64,000 nt of DNA from Siderastrea siderea (lineage: Eukaryota; Cnidaria; Anthozoa; Scleractinia; Rhizangiidae): positions 18,613,134 through 18,677,133 of the forward strand of contig OZ034970.1 in assembly GCA_964030785.1 (NCBI GenBank), written 5' to 3'. The translations under genes were made by a program, and so were the position numbers. The notes under the pieces were generated by a model. It was given only the letters and a program-made list of their open reading frames with translations. It did no database searches and had not been told where the DNA came from. Every line of letters starts with the position of its first letter. Positions within the stretch are counted from its first letter, which is position 1. Positions 1-13,600 of the stretch are shown piece by piece.

Positions 1-2575
1 CAAGTCTGAGTCTTGTACGATGCCCAACCAGCATTCTCAGTCATGGGTGACGTGAGAACTCATCTTTTAAGAAAGTGCCGGAGGCAACTCCTACTTCCTG
101 TTTTACGATGATTAAAATGACTCCTGTACATTCTGCAAGATTACGTCTTGTAGGACGCACAACCAGTATTCTCCGTTATAAGTGACGGAAAAACCCATTT
201 TTTCAAGTATCAGCCTGTTACGATGCAAAATGAATTCTCTGCATCATCAGTCACTGGATAACTCGATTTTTCAAAAGTTGCCAGGCACAGCTGAAATCGC
301 CAGTTTTATGAGGATTTCGATATCGGCAGTACATTCTGCAAGGTTACACCCTGTGCGACGCAAGACGAGTTTTCTCTATCATGAGTGACGTGAGAACTCA
401 ACTTTTCAGAAAGTGATGGAGACAACTCATACCTCCTCGTGTACGATGATTTTGATGACTCCTATACATTGTTCAAGTTTAAGTCTTATACGACGCACAA
501 CCAGTGTTCTCCGTTATGAGTGACGGGAGAACCCAATTTTTGACAAAGTGCCGGAGACAAGTCATACCTCCTGTTTCACGATGATTTTCATGCCCTTAGT
601 ATATTCTTTAAGTTTCAGCCTGATACGACGCAAAACGAATTCTCTACATTATGAGTCCTGTACATTCTGCAAGTTTGTCTTGTACGACGCACAACCAGTG
701 TTCTCCGTCATGAGTGAGACAAGAACTCATTTTTTGAGAGAGTGCCGGAGACAAGTCATACCTCCTGTTTCGCGATGATTTCAATGCCCTTAGTACATTG
801 TTCAAGTATCAGCCTGGTACGATGCAAAACGAATTCTCTTCATTATGAGTAACTGGATAACTAAATTTTTCAAAAGTTGCCAGGCACAGCTGAAATCGCA
901 GGTCTTATGAGCATTTTGATAGCCGCAGTACATTCTGTAAGGTTACGCCCTGTGCGACGCAAGACGAGCTTTCTCTATCATGAGTGACGTGAGAACTCAA
1001 CTCTTCACAAAGTGCCGGAGACAACTCATACCTCCTGTTTTACGATGACTCTTATGTCTTTTGTACATTCTGCAAGTTTGAATCTTATACGATGCTCAAC
1101 CACTATTCTCCGTTATGAGTGACGGGAGACCTCAACTTTTCAGAAAGTGCCAGAGATAACTCATACCTACTGTTTTACGATCACTTTTATGTCTCTTGTA
1201 CATTATGGAAATTTTAGTCTTGTACGACGCCAAACCAGTATTCTCCGTTAAGAGTGACGTGAGAACTCAACTTTTCAGAAAGTGACGGAGACAACTCATA
1301 CCTCCTGTTTTACGATGACTCATGTCTTTTGTACATTCTGCAAGATTGAGTCTTGTACGACGCCTAACCAGTTTTCTCCGTTATGAGTGACACGAGACCT
1401 CAACTTTTAAGAAAGTGCCGGAGACAACTCATACCTCCTGTTTTACGATGATTTTGATGACTCCTGTACATTCTGCAAGTTTTAAGTCTTGTTGGACGCA
1501 CCACCAGTATTCTCCGTTATGAGTGACGGCGGAACTCAATTTTTCAGAAAGTGCCGGAGACAAATCATACCTCCTTTTTTTACGACGACTTTCATGTCTT
1601 TTGTACATTCTGTAAGTTAGAGACAAGTCATACCTTTTGTTTCACGATGATTTTAAAGTCCTTAGTACATTCCTCAAGTTTCAGCCTGCTACGACACAAA
1701 ACCAATTTTCTTTTTTATGAGTCACTGGATAACGCGATTTTTTGAAAAGTTGCCAGGCACAGCTGAAATCGCCATTTATATGAGGATTTGACATCGGCAG
1801 TACATTCTGCAAGTTTACGCTCTGTACGGCCCAAGACGAGTTTTCTCCGTAATGGGTGACGTGAGAACTTAACTCTTTAAAAAGTGCCGGAGACAACTTA
1901 TACCCCCTGTTTAATGATGACTCTTCATGTCTTTTGTATATTCTGCAAGTTTAAATCTTGTACGACGCCCAACCAGTATTCTCCGTTATGAATAATATGA
2001 AAACTCAACTTCTCAGAAAGAACCGAAGACAAGTCATACCTCCTGTCTTACGATGACTTTTATGTCCTCTATACATTTTGCAAGTTGGAGCCTCGTGCGA
2101 CTTCCAATTAGTATTCTCCGTTATGAGTGACGTGAGAACTCACCTTTTCAGAAAGTGCCGGAAACAACTCATACCTCGGGTTTTACGATGGCTTCTATGT
2201 CTCTTGTACATTCTGCAACTTTGAGTCTTGTCCGACGCCCAACCGGTGTTCTCCGTTATGAGTGGCAGAAGAACCCATTTTATGAGAAAGTGCCGGAGAC
2301 TAGTCATACCTCCTGTTTCACGATGATTTTCATGCCCTTAGTACATTCTTCAAGTATCAGCCTGGTAAGACGCAAAGCGAATTCTCTTCACTATGAGTGA
2401 CTGGATAACTCGATTTTTCAAAAGCTGCGAGGCACAGCTGAAATCGCCGATTTTATGAGGATTTTGATGTCGACAGTACATTCTGTAAGGTCACGCAATG
2501 TACGATGCAAGACGAGTTTTCTCTATTACGAGCGACGTGAGAACTCATTTTTTCAGAAAGTGCCGCGGACAACTT
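1..2575. repeat. 135-bp satellite array, block 1
   Basis: Diverged tandem repeats. A monomer runs from one ACATTCTGCAAGTTT to the next and is close to 135 bp. Fixed landmarks inside each unit are TACGACGC, CCAGTATTCTCCG, GAGTGACG, GAACTCAACTTTTCAG, AAAGTGCCGGAGACAA, and CCTCCTGTTTTACGATGA. A second monomer class (GTTGCCAGGCACAGCTGAAATC, GATTTCGATATCGGCAG) has the same length and aligns along its whole length with the first. Short reading frames in the block are by-products of a period divisible by three and are not genes. The block is broken at about 2575 by an inserted element. Confidence 0.93.
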
Positions 2576-2908
2576 AGTCAGGCGGATATGTGAAAAATCG
2601 TGCACTTTGTGAAGAAAGCACCAAATTTGGCAGAGGTGAAGCCTCTAGGGTAGTGAACAAATTCTGATATAGAGGCATCGCCAAAACTCATGTGTACAGT
2701 ATTTAAAGGGTGTTTTAGCATGAAAACGAGGCTCGAAGGTAAAAACACCTTTCCAGGCTAGGCTTTCTCCACTAAGATGCTTGCATTCAATTTCACTGAC
2801 CCAAAACCATTCTTACAACAACATTTGTTAGTTAGATGACGACAAGAAACTTATTTACAGTCATTTTAGACGATTTGTAGGTTTTGCTTTGCATGGAAAC
2901 GAGGCTGG

Positions 2909-3803
2909 GATTCAATAAAGTCTTCTACGACTTTTTTACTTCCTTGTGATTCTCTAATTTGTCCTATGTTACTAATTTTTACTGATACAGCGATGTATTT
3001 ACTAACGTCAAGAATCTGAAACTAAGCTAAAGCTATTAGAGGGTGGTTACACGGAATATAGTAACAAGGCTAAAACGTAGTGTATCCTCAATGACTTTCA
3101 GACCATATATACAGGATACTCTGCTTCACTTTAGAACCATCAATCAAAATCATCATTTACACAAAAAATTGCCTCAGAATTTAATAAACTTCACGTTACC
3201 ATTTAACTCTCTGACTTCAAGATTTTTGCAAAACAAAAAACTCTTTGAAGCATGAAATTGATGCTAATTTACAATGGCGATCTGTGATTGTAAATATTCT
3301 CTTTAATATTTACTGCTCCTTCCACATTTCTTTTTCAAGAGAGTGAAGCACGAGAAATAGTTTTTAACAGCGTCAGGTCGTTTACTTGGCGTTCTGGTCG
3401 TTTCCTAATGACACTTGTTCCTGTGGACAGAAATGATTTTCTTGAGAATATAATAATAATTGAATTATAAATCAAGGTATAAAATGTGACTGATGTCTTT
3501 TCAATATGTCACAGGAAAGAGGGGATATTTACTTCTTATTAACCGAGAACGAGGGCCGTACTGGGAGAATATTGCCGGAGGTCTTTCTGGTACGGACCAG
3601 CGAAGCGAAAAAGAAAAAGTTAAAACTCCAAAGAAACTGTCTTTTTCATTTTCTATATTCCCGCTTTATCAACCGGGCATTAATGCCCGTGGCCATGGGC
3701 ATCACGGAAAAATCCGGCGCGTTATGTATTTACGAGCTCTAGCCATATAATAATGCTGATTAATACCTACCCTTCTTACAGTTATTCGATTAAACAATCT
3801 CCC
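2909..3803. other. Non-coding interior of the 2.6-5.7 kb element
   Basis: No gene is supported. The first 580 bases are AT-rich with only short open frames. Around 3520-3620 a GC-richer patch (AGGGCCGTACTGGGAG, TACGGACCAGCG) looks like one half of a palindromic MITE whose partner half is missing. It is compositionally unlike its surroundings. Confidence 0.4.
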
Positions 3804-4960
3804 CTACAGAAACAAAGGGCTGTGCATTTTAAGGCTGCTTTCACACAAGGAACACGGAGATCTGCATCCTATTTTGCGACCACATTTGATGAGGGAATCA
3901 CACGATCTTGACACATCAGGAAGAGTTGACCATATTGGCTTCCATCCATCAGAAGTTTGCACCCAGCCCCACTCACTGGGGCACGGTAAAGTCATACTCG
4001 GTGCAACTGCTTGCCCCCAGCAATGCCCTCCTTGGTATGCTGCCCTTTTAATGTGTTGGACGAGTGCCGCTTGAAGTCGCCGGGATAGCATCCATGGTTC
4101 TCCCTTTCTGGGCAAAGAGCTGTTTGCGTGCTTCGTTGACAACTGACTTTGAACTGGTGCGGTCGTACAACAGAACAATGAATCGCTCTATCTTCTTCAA
4201 ACACTCATCACTCAAGCTTGAAAGCTCAAGAAAAGCAGCAGTCACCTCATCGTAAGTCATTCAGGCTGCCTATAGATATTGTAATTACATCAGTATCCAC
4301 TGTGCGGATGGCATTCTTTCGGTAACCTGCTTGAGCAACCGATGCGACATGAACTAGCATGCTTGTGTCTGTTTCTTCGTGATTGCACGGAGCCAAGTCT
4401 TGTGTGTCACATGATGAAGGACTGCAAAGCACTTGTTCTCCTTTCGTAATGATGACTTGTTTGTAATGGCCGAAATCAATGAGAGGAATGTGTTCAGCCA
4501 AGAAACAAAACAGTTCTCTCTTATTTGCATCCACTCGCAGAAACTCTTTCCAGTTGGCAGGTACAAGTGTTGATCACTGTACTCGCCTTCTTACCCCCTT
4601 TCCTCTTTTGCTTCTGGTCGTTGCCTTTAAACTGTTTGGTATGTATTCATCAAATGCAAAATCTAGCCTTTTGACATTCTGGAGCTGTCCGTTTATGAAT
4701 GGAATAAATACTTGAGTGACGTAGTCTTCAAAGCTCTTCACTGTACTCGTTGGCTTCAACATATTGATGGTAGCCGCACCATCAACCACAAGTACATCGA
4801 GAGGCGAAGGAACACTTGTCAAAGGCGCTGAAAGTTCTTCTTGATGGGATCATACAGGTTTGTTTTGTTCGCTCTCACTCTTTCAGGCTGAAATGCTTCA
4901 AACTGTTGCTGTCTAAGGCCTTCGATCTCTCGCACAGTCTTTTTTTTGATATTTGAAATT
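3804..4960 (-). pseudogene. Decayed transposon-associated gene (reads right to left)
   Basis: Several minus-strand frames read as successive pieces of one protein. From 4960 downward the segments contain REIEGLRQQQFEAFQPERVR, VDGAATINMLKPT, FIPFINGQLQNVKRLDFAFDEY, NHEETDTSMLVHVA, RTVDTDVITISIGSL, ERFIVLLYDRTSS, VNEARKQLF and AAYQGGHCWGQA. The tail has regularly spaced cysteines (CGRKIGCRSPCSLC). Frame changes lie near 4820, 4560 and 4070. The VDTDV segment ends in a stop and is followed at once by the YDEVTAAF/ERFIVLLYDR segment, so an internal stretch seems to be deleted. I recognise the overall style as a multicopy gene family in cnidarian genomes that ends in a small Cys-rich cluster. Its biochemical function is not known to me. 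It is clearly non-functional here. Confidence 0.65.
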
Positions 4961-5567
4961 ATTTCTAAAGGACACTGGTCCTTCACTGTGGTATGCTATT
5001 TCTAATATTAAAACCCAAGAGATGCTAATCTCTTCTGGGCTTTAATATATTTCGGACTTTATGATCGGGTTTATAATTTACGAGTTAACTGGTTAACAGT
5101 CACATGAAAGGAATCCGAAGGCTGAAGGCAATGGATGAACGCACAAGCCATGTGACCGAATGAATGGCTGAAAGCAGCAAATAAACGAAAGGACAATATT
5201 ATGTATGAACGAACGAACAAACCCAACAATCGAATGAGCGAAATGGCAGCCAAACAACGGAGAATGGACCAACGGCACGAACAAACGCCCGCAAACCCGG
5301 CGACCCAACAAATGGCTGAAATACACATATTTCTTTTCCTTTTTCTTTTTCATCCTGTATTAACCCTCAGTATGACCCTTCGTAAGCCCTCCCCCTACCA
5401 AGCTCCTTTGAAGTTCTAAAAGGGTCAAATATTAAAAGAAGCCTAGAATTTCTTGGTTCTGACTCTTAGTTTGCAAATCATTGTAACAACCAAGGTTCAA
5501 AAAGAAAAAGTATGGCAAGACATCCAAACTTAAATTATAACAGCCTTAGTAAGCATTTCTCACACTT
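4961..5567. other. Non-coding tail with a stem-loop and tetranucleotide-like tract
   Basis: Bases 5005-5048 form a stem-loop (ATATTAAA.CCCA.AGAGAT against its complement, loop about GCTA). Bases 5150-5290 are an imperfect run of GAAC/GAAT-type words (GAACGAACGAACAAAC). The tract leaves all frames partly open, which explains the overlapping 70-85 codon frames on both strands. No gene is supported. Confidence 0.5.
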
Positions 5568-6370
5568 CAGCCTCGTTTCCATGCTTAGCAAAAGCTACAA
5601 ATCGTCTAATATGACTGTAAATAAGTTTCTTCTCGTCATCTAAATAATAAATGTTGATGTAAGAATGGTTTTGTGTCAGTGAAATTGAATTCAAGCATCT
5701 TTGTACATTCTGCAACTTTGTACGAGGCCCAAGTAGTATTCTCCGTGATGAGTGACGTGAGAACTCAACTTCTCACAAAGTGCCAGAGTACAACTCATAC
5801 CTCGTGTTTTACAGTGACTTTTGTGTATCTTGTACATTCTGGAAGTTTTACTCTTGTAGGACGCCCAACCAATATTCTCTGTTATGACTGACGTGAGAAC
5901 TCAACTTTTCAGAGAGTGACGGAAACAACTCATACCCCCTGTTTTACGAGGACTTTTAGGTCTTTTGTACATTCTGCAAGTTTGAGTCTTGTACCACGCC
6001 CAACCAGTTTTCTCTGTTATGAGTGACGTGAGAGCTCAACTTTTACGAAAGTGCCGGAGACAACTTATAGCTCCTCTTTTACGATCATTTTGATGACTGC
6101 TGTACGTTCTGCAAGTTTAAGTCTTGTTGGACGCACGACTAGTATTCTCCGTTATGAGTGACGGGGGAACTCAATTTTTCAGAAAGTGCCGCAGACAAGT
6201 CATACCTCCTTTTTTACGATGACCTTTATGTCTTTTGTACATTCTGCAAGTTGGAGCCTTGTACGATGCCCAATTACTATTCTCCGTTATGAGTGACGTG
6301 AGAACTCACCTTTTCAGAAAGTGCCGGAAACAACCCATACTTCGTGTTTTACGATGATTTTTACGATTTT

Positions 6371-8470
6371 TAAGTTTGAGCCTGGTGCGACGCCCAACCA
6401 GTATTCTCCGTCAAGAGTGATGTGAGATCTCATCCTTAAGAAAGTGCCGGAAACAACTCCTACCTCCTGCTTTGCGATCATTTTGATGACTCCTGTACAT
6501 TCTGCTAGTTTACGTCTTGTTGGATGCAAAAACAGTATTCTCCTTTATGAGTGATGGGGGACTGAATTTTTCACAAAGTGCCTGAGACTAGTCATACCTT
6601 CTGTTTCACCGCGATTTTAATGTCCTTAGCCCATTCTTCAAGTTTCAGCCTGCTACGACACAAAACCAATTTTCCTCATTATCAGTCACTGGACAACACG
6701 ATTTTCCAAAAGATTGCCAGGCACAGCTCACATTGCCACTTAGTTGAGGATTTCGATAACGGCATTACATTCTGGAAGTTTACGCCCTGTACCACCCAAG
6801 ACGAGTTTTCTCCGTCATGAGTGACGTGAGAACTCAAGTTTAAAAAAGTGCCGGAAACAACTCCTAGCTCCTGTTTTGCGATCTTTTGATGACTCCTGTA
6901 CATTCTGCAAGTTTACGTCTTGTTGGATGCATAAACAGTATTCTCCATTATCAGTGAAGGGGGACTGAATTTTTCAGAAAGTGCCTGAGACTAGTCATAC
7001 CTTCTGTTTCACCGTGATTTTAATGTCCTTAGCCCATTCTTCAAGTTTCAGCCTGCTACGACACAAAACCAATTTTCCTCAATATCAGTCACTGGACAAC
7101 AAGATTTTCCAAAAGATTGCCAGGCACAGCTCATATTGCCGCTTAATTAAGGATGTCGATAACGGCATTACATTCTGGAAGTTTACGCCCTGTACGACCC
7201 AAGACGAGTTTTTTCCGTCATGAGTGGCGTGAGAACAACTCTTCAAAAAGTGCTGGAGGCAACCTATACCTCGTATTTTTCGATGGCTTTTATGTCCTGC
7301 CCAACCAGTATTCACCGTCATAAGTGACGTGGGAAGTCAACTTGAGACGACGTGACGACGTGTCGTGACGTGAGAAGTCCTGTTTCTCCGTCATGAGTGT
7401 CACGAGAACTCAACTCTTCTAAAAGTGCCAGAGGCAACCTATACCTCGTATTTTACGATGACCCTTGTGTCTTGCCCAACCAGTATTCACCGTCATGAGT
7501 GACGTGAGAACTCAACTTTTCAGAAAGTGCAAGAGACAACTCAGACCTCCTGGCTACCTCCAGTTTCACGATGATTTGATGCCCTTAATATATTCTTGAG
7601 GTTTCTGCATGATACGACGCAAAACCAATTTTTTTCGCTATAAGTCACTAGATAAGTCGATTATGCAAAAGTTGCCAGGCGCAGCTGAAATCGCTGGTCT
7701 TATGAGGATTTTGATATCGGCAAAACATTCTCTAAGGTTACGCCCTGTACGATGCAAGACCAGTTGTCTCTATGATGAGTGGTGTGAGAACTCAACTTTT
7801 CAGAAAGTGCCAGACTTTTATGTCCTTTGTACATTCTCCAAGTTTGAATCTTGTACGACGCCTAACCAATATTCTCTATTATGAGTGACGCGAGAACTCA
7901 ACTCTTCTCTAAGGTTACGCCCTGTACGATGCAAGACCAGTTGTCTCTATGATGAGTGGTGTGAGAACTCAACTTTTCAGAAAGTGCCAGAGACAACTCA
8001 TACCTCTAGTTTTACGATGACTTTTATGTCCTTTGTACATTCTCCAAGTTTGAATCTTGTACGACGCCTAACCAGTATTCTCTATTATGATTGACGCGAG
8101 AACTCAACTCTTAAGAAAGTGCCGGAAACAACTTCTACCTCATGTTTTGCGATGATTTTTAAAACTCCTGTACATTTTGCATGTTTAAGTGTTGTTAGAC
8201 TTACTTGCAGTATTCTCCGTTACTAGTGACAGGGGAACTTCATACTTCCTTTTTTACGATGGCTCATTTCTTTTCTACGTTCTGCAAGTTTGACTCTTGT
8301 ACGACGCCCGACCAGTATTGTCCGTCATGAGTAACGTAGGAACTCATCTCTTAAGGAAGTGCCGAAAACAACTTCTACCTCATGGTTTGCGATGATTTTA
8401 AAAACTCTTGTACATATTGCATGTTTAAGTCCTGTTGGACTTACAAGCAGTATTTTCCGTTATGAGTGAC
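6371..8470. repeat. Segmental duplication within satellite, copy 1 (copy 2 at 11873-13600)
   Basis: The two segments share rare features in the same order. These are GAGCCTGGTGCGACGCCC, two successive D-B-C trimers with CATTCTGGAAGTTTACGCCC, the ATTCACCGTCATGAGTG variant, GATAAGTCGATTATGC, GACCAGTTGTCTCTATGATG, and the GTTACTAGTGACAGGGGAAC variant. Copy 1 is about 370 bp longer because it has extra partial monomers at about 7330-7400 and a 130-bp tandem duplication at about 7790-7960. Confidence 0.8.
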
Positions 8471-11400
8471 AAGGGAACTGAATTTTTTAGAAAGTGCCTG
8501 AGACAAGTTATATACCTTCTCAGTCGTTCTGGAAGTTTACGCCCTGTACGACCCGAGACGAGTTTTTCCCGTCATGAGTGACGCAAGAACTTTAGTCTTC
8601 AAAAAGTGCGGGAGATAACCTATACCTCGTGTTTTACGATGACTCATCTCCTTTATAAATTCTGCAAGTTTCAACCTTGTACGACGCCCAACCAGTATTC
8701 TCCGTCATGAGTGATGTGAGAACTCATCTTTTAAGAAAGTGGCGAAAATGACTTCTACCTCCTGTTTCACGATGTTTTTGATGACTCCTCTACATTGTTC
8801 GTGATTATGTCTTGTTGGAGTTACAACCAGTATTCTCCGTTATGATACGGGGAACTGAATTTTCTAGAAAGTGCCTGAGCCAAGTCATACCTTCTGTCAT
8901 ACCTACGAGTTTTGTCCGTTATAAGTGACGTGAGAACTTTACTCTTCAAAAACTGCCAGAGAGAACTCATACCTCCTGTTTTACGATGACTGCAAGTTCG
9001 AGTCTTGTACGACGCCTAACCAGTTTTGATGACTCCTGTACAGTTTGTCTTGTTGGACGTACAACTAGTGTTCTCCGTTATGAGTGACAGGGGATCTGGA
9101 TCTTTCAGAAAGTGCCTAAGCCAAGTCATAACTTCTGATTTATGATGATTTAATGTCCTTTGTGCATTCTTGAAGTTTCAGCCTTTTACGACACAAAGCC
9201 AATTTTCTTCATCATGAGTCGCTGGATTACTCGATTTTTCCAAAGTTGCCAGGCACAGCTCAAATTAAATGTAAAGAAGATCCTTGCAGTTATAACTGCA
9301 ACTGTTATGAGTCACTGGAGAACACGATTTTCCAAAATTTTCCACGCACAGCTGAAATTGCCGCTTATATGAGGCTTCGATATCGGCAGTGCATTCGGCA
9401 AGATTACGCCCTGTACGACCCAAAACGAGTTTTCTCTGTTATGAGTGACGTGACTTAACCCTTAAAAAAGTGCCGGTGACAACTCATACCTCCTGTTTTA
9501 CGATGACTCTTAATGTTGATTGTATTCTCCGTTATAACTTGTGTGAGAGGTCAAGTTTTCTGAAGGTGTTGCAGACAACCCATACCTCCTATTTTACGAT
9601 GTCTCTCATGTCCTTTGTACATTCTGCAAGTTTGAGTCTTGTAGGAGCCACAACCAGTATTCTCCGTTATGAGAAAGGTGAGAGCTCAACTTTTCAGAAT
9701 GTGCCGGAGACAACTCATACCTCGTGTCTTACGATGACTTTTATGTATCTTGTACATTCTAGAAGTCTTAGTGTTGTGCGAAGGCCGCCCAGTATTCCCT
9801 GTTATCAGTAATGTGAGAACTCAACTTTTCACAACGTACCAGAGACAACTCATACCTCCTGTCTTACGATGACTCATGTCTTTTGTACATTTTTCAAGTT
9901 TGAATCTTGTAGGACGCCTATCCAGAATTCTCCGTTATGAGTGACGAGAGGACTGAACTTTTCAGAAACTGCGAAAGACAACTCATACGTCGTGTTTTAC
10001 GATGATTTTATGTATGTTGTACATTCTTAAAGTTATAGTCTTGTACGAAGCCCACCCAGTACTCTCTGTTATGAGTGACGTGAGAACTCAACTTTTCAGC
10101 AAGTGACGGAGACAAGTGATACCTCTGATTTTACGATAAATTGTATGACTCTTGTACATTCTGCAAGTTTTAGTCTTCTGCGACGCACAACCAGTGTTCT
10201 CCGTTATGACGAACGGGAGAACCCATTTTTTATTCTGCAAGTTTGAGTCTTGTACGACGCGCAACCAGTTTTCTCCCTTATGAGTGACGTGAGAACTTAA
10301 CTTTTAAGAAAGTGCCGGAGACAACTTGTAAATCCTGATTTACGATGATTTTTATGATTCCTGTACATTTTGCAACTTCACATCTTGTTGGACGCACAAC
10401 CGGTATTCTCCTTTATGAGTGAGTGCCGAACTCAATTTTTGAGAAAGTACCTTAGAGAAGTCATACGTCCTGTTTTACGATGACTTTTGTGTCTTTTGTA
10501 CATTCTACAATTTGGAGTCTTGTACGACGCCCTATCACTATTATCCGTTATGAGTGACGAGAGAACTCACCTTTTTAGAAAGTGCCGGAAACAACTGATA
10601 CCTCGTGTTTCACGATAAATTGTATGACTCTTGTACATTCTGCAAGTTTTAGTCTTCTGCGACGCACAACCAGTGTTCTCCGTTATGACGAACGGGAGAA
10701 CCCATTTTTTGAGAAAGTGCCGGAGACATGTCATACTTCCTATTCACGACGATGATTTTAATGTCCTTGCTACATTCTCCACGTATCAGCCTGGTACGAT
10801 GCAAACCAAATTCCCTCCATTATCAATCGCTTGATAACAGAATTTTTCAAAAGTTGCCAGGTACTGCCTTAATCGCCGCTTTTTTGAAGATTTCGATAGT
10901 GGCAGTACATTCTGCAAGGTTACGCTCTGTACGACGCAAGACGAGTTTTCTCTATCATGAGTAACATGAGAACTCAACTTTTCAGAAAGTGCGAGAGACA
11001 ACTCATACCTTCTGTTTTACGATGACTCTTAATGTCTTTTGTACATTCACCAAGGCTTAAATGGCCGGTGTTTGGAGGATTTCGATATCGGCAGTACAAT
11101 CTGTAAGGTTACACCCTGTACGATGCAAGACGAATTTTCTCTATGATGAGTAAACTGAGAAGTTGACTTTTCAGGAAACGCCAGAAACAACTCATACCAC
11201 CTGTTTTACGATGACTCTTTGTCTCTAATGTCTTTTGTACATTCTCCAAGTTTCGAGTCTTGTACGACGCCCAACTAGTATTCTCCGTTATGAATGATGT
11301 CAGAACTCAACTTTTCAGAAACTGCCGAAGAAAACTTAGACCTCCTGTTTTACGAGGACATTAATGTCTCTTGTACATTCGGCAAGTTTCAGACTTGTAC

Positions 11401-11872
11401 GACGCCCAATTAGTATTCTCTGTTATGAGTGAGATGAATAGTCAACTTTTCAGAAAGTGCTGAAAAAAAACTCATACCTCCAGTCTTACGATGACTTTTT
11501 GTCTTTTGCACATTCTTCAAGTTTGAATCTAGTACGACGCCTAACCAGTATTCTCCGCTATGAATGACGCAAGAATCAACTTTTGAGAGAGTGCCTGAGA
11601 CATTTCATACTTCCTTTTTTCTGCTGACTCTTATCTGTGTTGTATATTCTGCAAGTTTGAGTCTTTCGACTTTTTTGCGATGAGACTAGTCATACCTTCT
11701 GTTTCACTATGATTTTAATGTCCTTAGTCAATTCTTCAAGTTTCGCCCTGTACGACCCAAGACGAGTTTTCTCCGTGATGAGTGACGTGAGAACTTAACT
11801 CTTCAAAAAGTGCAGGAGACAACTTATACCTCCTGTTTTACGATCACTATTATGTCTTTTGAACATTCTGCA

Positions 11873-13600
11873 AGTTTGAGCCTGGTGCGACGCCCAACCA
11901 GTATTCTCCGTCATGAGTGATGTGAGATCTCATCTTTAAGAAAGTGCCAGAAACAACTCCTATCTCCTCTTTTGCGATCATTTTGATGACTCCTGTACAT
12001 TCTGCAAGTTTACGTCTTGTTGGATACACAAACAGTATTTTCCATTACGAGTGAAGGGGGACTGAATTTTTCACAAAGCGCCTGAGACTAGTCATACCTT
12101 CTGTTTCACGGTGATTTTAATGTCCTTAGCCCATTCTTCAAGTTTCAGCCTGCTACGACACAAAACCAATTTTCCTCATTATCAGTCACTGGAAAACACG
12201 ATTTTCCAAAAGATTGCCAGGCACAGCTCACATTGCCGCTTAGTTGAGGATTTCGATAACGGCATCACATTCTGGAAGTTTACGCCCTGTACCACCCAAG
12301 ACGAGTTTTCGCCGTCATGAGTGACGTGAGAATTCAACTTTAAGAAAGTGCCGGAAACAATTCCTACCTCCTGGTTTGCGATCATTTTGATGACTCCTGT
12401 ACATTCTGCAAGTTTACGTCTTGTTGGATGCACAAACAGTATTCTCCATTATCAGTGAAGGGGGACTGAATTTTTTAGAAAGTGCCTCAGACTAGTCATA
12501 CCCGGTCATTTTAATGTCCTTAGCCCATTCTTCAAGTTTCAGCCTGCTACGACACAAAACCAATTTTCCTCATTATCAGTCACTGGACAACAAGATTTTC
12601 CAAAAGATTGCAATGCACAGCTCATATTGCCGCTTAGTTGAGGATTTCGATAACGGAATTACATTCTGGAAGTTTACGCCCTGTACGACCCAAGACGAGT
12701 TTTCTCCGTCATGAGTGACGCGAGAACAACTCTTCAAAAAGTGCCAGAGGCAACCTATACCTCGTATTTTACGATGACCCTTGTGTCCTGTCCAACCAGT
12801 ATTCACCGTCATGAGTGACGTGAGAACTCAACTTTTCAGAAAGTGTCAGAGACAACTCAGACCTCCTGGTTACCTCCAGTTTCACGATGATTTGATGCCC
12901 TTAATATATTCTTCAAGTTTCTGCATGGTATGACGCAAAACCAATTTTCTTCGCTATAAGTCACTAGATAAGTCGATTATGCCAAAGTTGCCAGGCGCAG
13001 CTGAAATCGCTGGTCTTATGAGGATTTTGATATCGGCAAAACATTCTCTAAGGTTACGCCCTGTACGATGCAAGACCAGTTGTCTCTATGATGAGTGGTG
13101 TGAGAACTCAACTTTTCAGAAAGTGCCAGAGACAACTCATACCTCTAGTTTTACGATGACTTTAATGTCCTTTGTACATTCTCCAAGTTTGAATCTTGTA
13201 CGACGCCTAACCAGTATTCTCTATTATGATTGACGCGAGAACTCAACTCTTAAGAAAGTGCCGGAAACAACTTCTACCTCATGTTTTGCGATGATTTTTA
13301 AAACTCCTGTACATTTTGCATGTTTAAGTGTTGTTAGACTTACATGCAGTATTCTCCGTTACTAGTGACAGGGGAACTTCATACTTCCTTTTTTCAATGG
13401 CTCATTTCTTTTCTACGTTCTGCAAGTTTGACTCTTGTACGACGCCCGACCAGTATTGTCCGTCATGAGTAACGTAGGAACTCATCTCTTAAGAAAGTGC
13501 CGAAAACAACTTCTACCTCCTGTTTTGCGATGATTTTAAAAACTCTTGTACATTTTGCATTTTTAAGGGTTGTTGGACTTACAAGCAGTATTCTCCGCCA
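11873..13600. repeat. Segmental duplication within satellite, copy 2
   Basis: Second copy of the segment at 6371-8470, collinear and in the same orientation, about 1.73 kb. It includes two tandem D-B-C trimers offset by 403 bp (12111 and 12514). It shows that the array grows by multi-monomer segment duplication as well as by single-monomer slippage. Confidence 0.8.

Larger units (their letters stand above)
2576..5702. mobile_element. DNA transposon with 135-bp inverted arms, interrupting the satellite
   Basis: The segment replaces about 33 bp of a satellite monomer: satellite stops at GACAACTTA (about 2575) and resumes at TGTACATTCTGC (5703). Bases 2774-2908 and 5568-5702 are inverted copies of each other (AAGATGCTTG... 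to CATGGAAACGAGGCTG), about 90% identical by eye. The right arm abuts satellite directly, whereas 2576-2773 has no counterpart on the right, so the left side has gained sequence or the right was trimmed. A second GCATGAAAACGAGGCT at about 2728 suggests a partial arm duplication. The only recognisable coding remnant is the minus-strand pseudogene at 3804-4960. No clear target-site duplication was found, so the superfamily is unknown. Confidence 0.7.
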
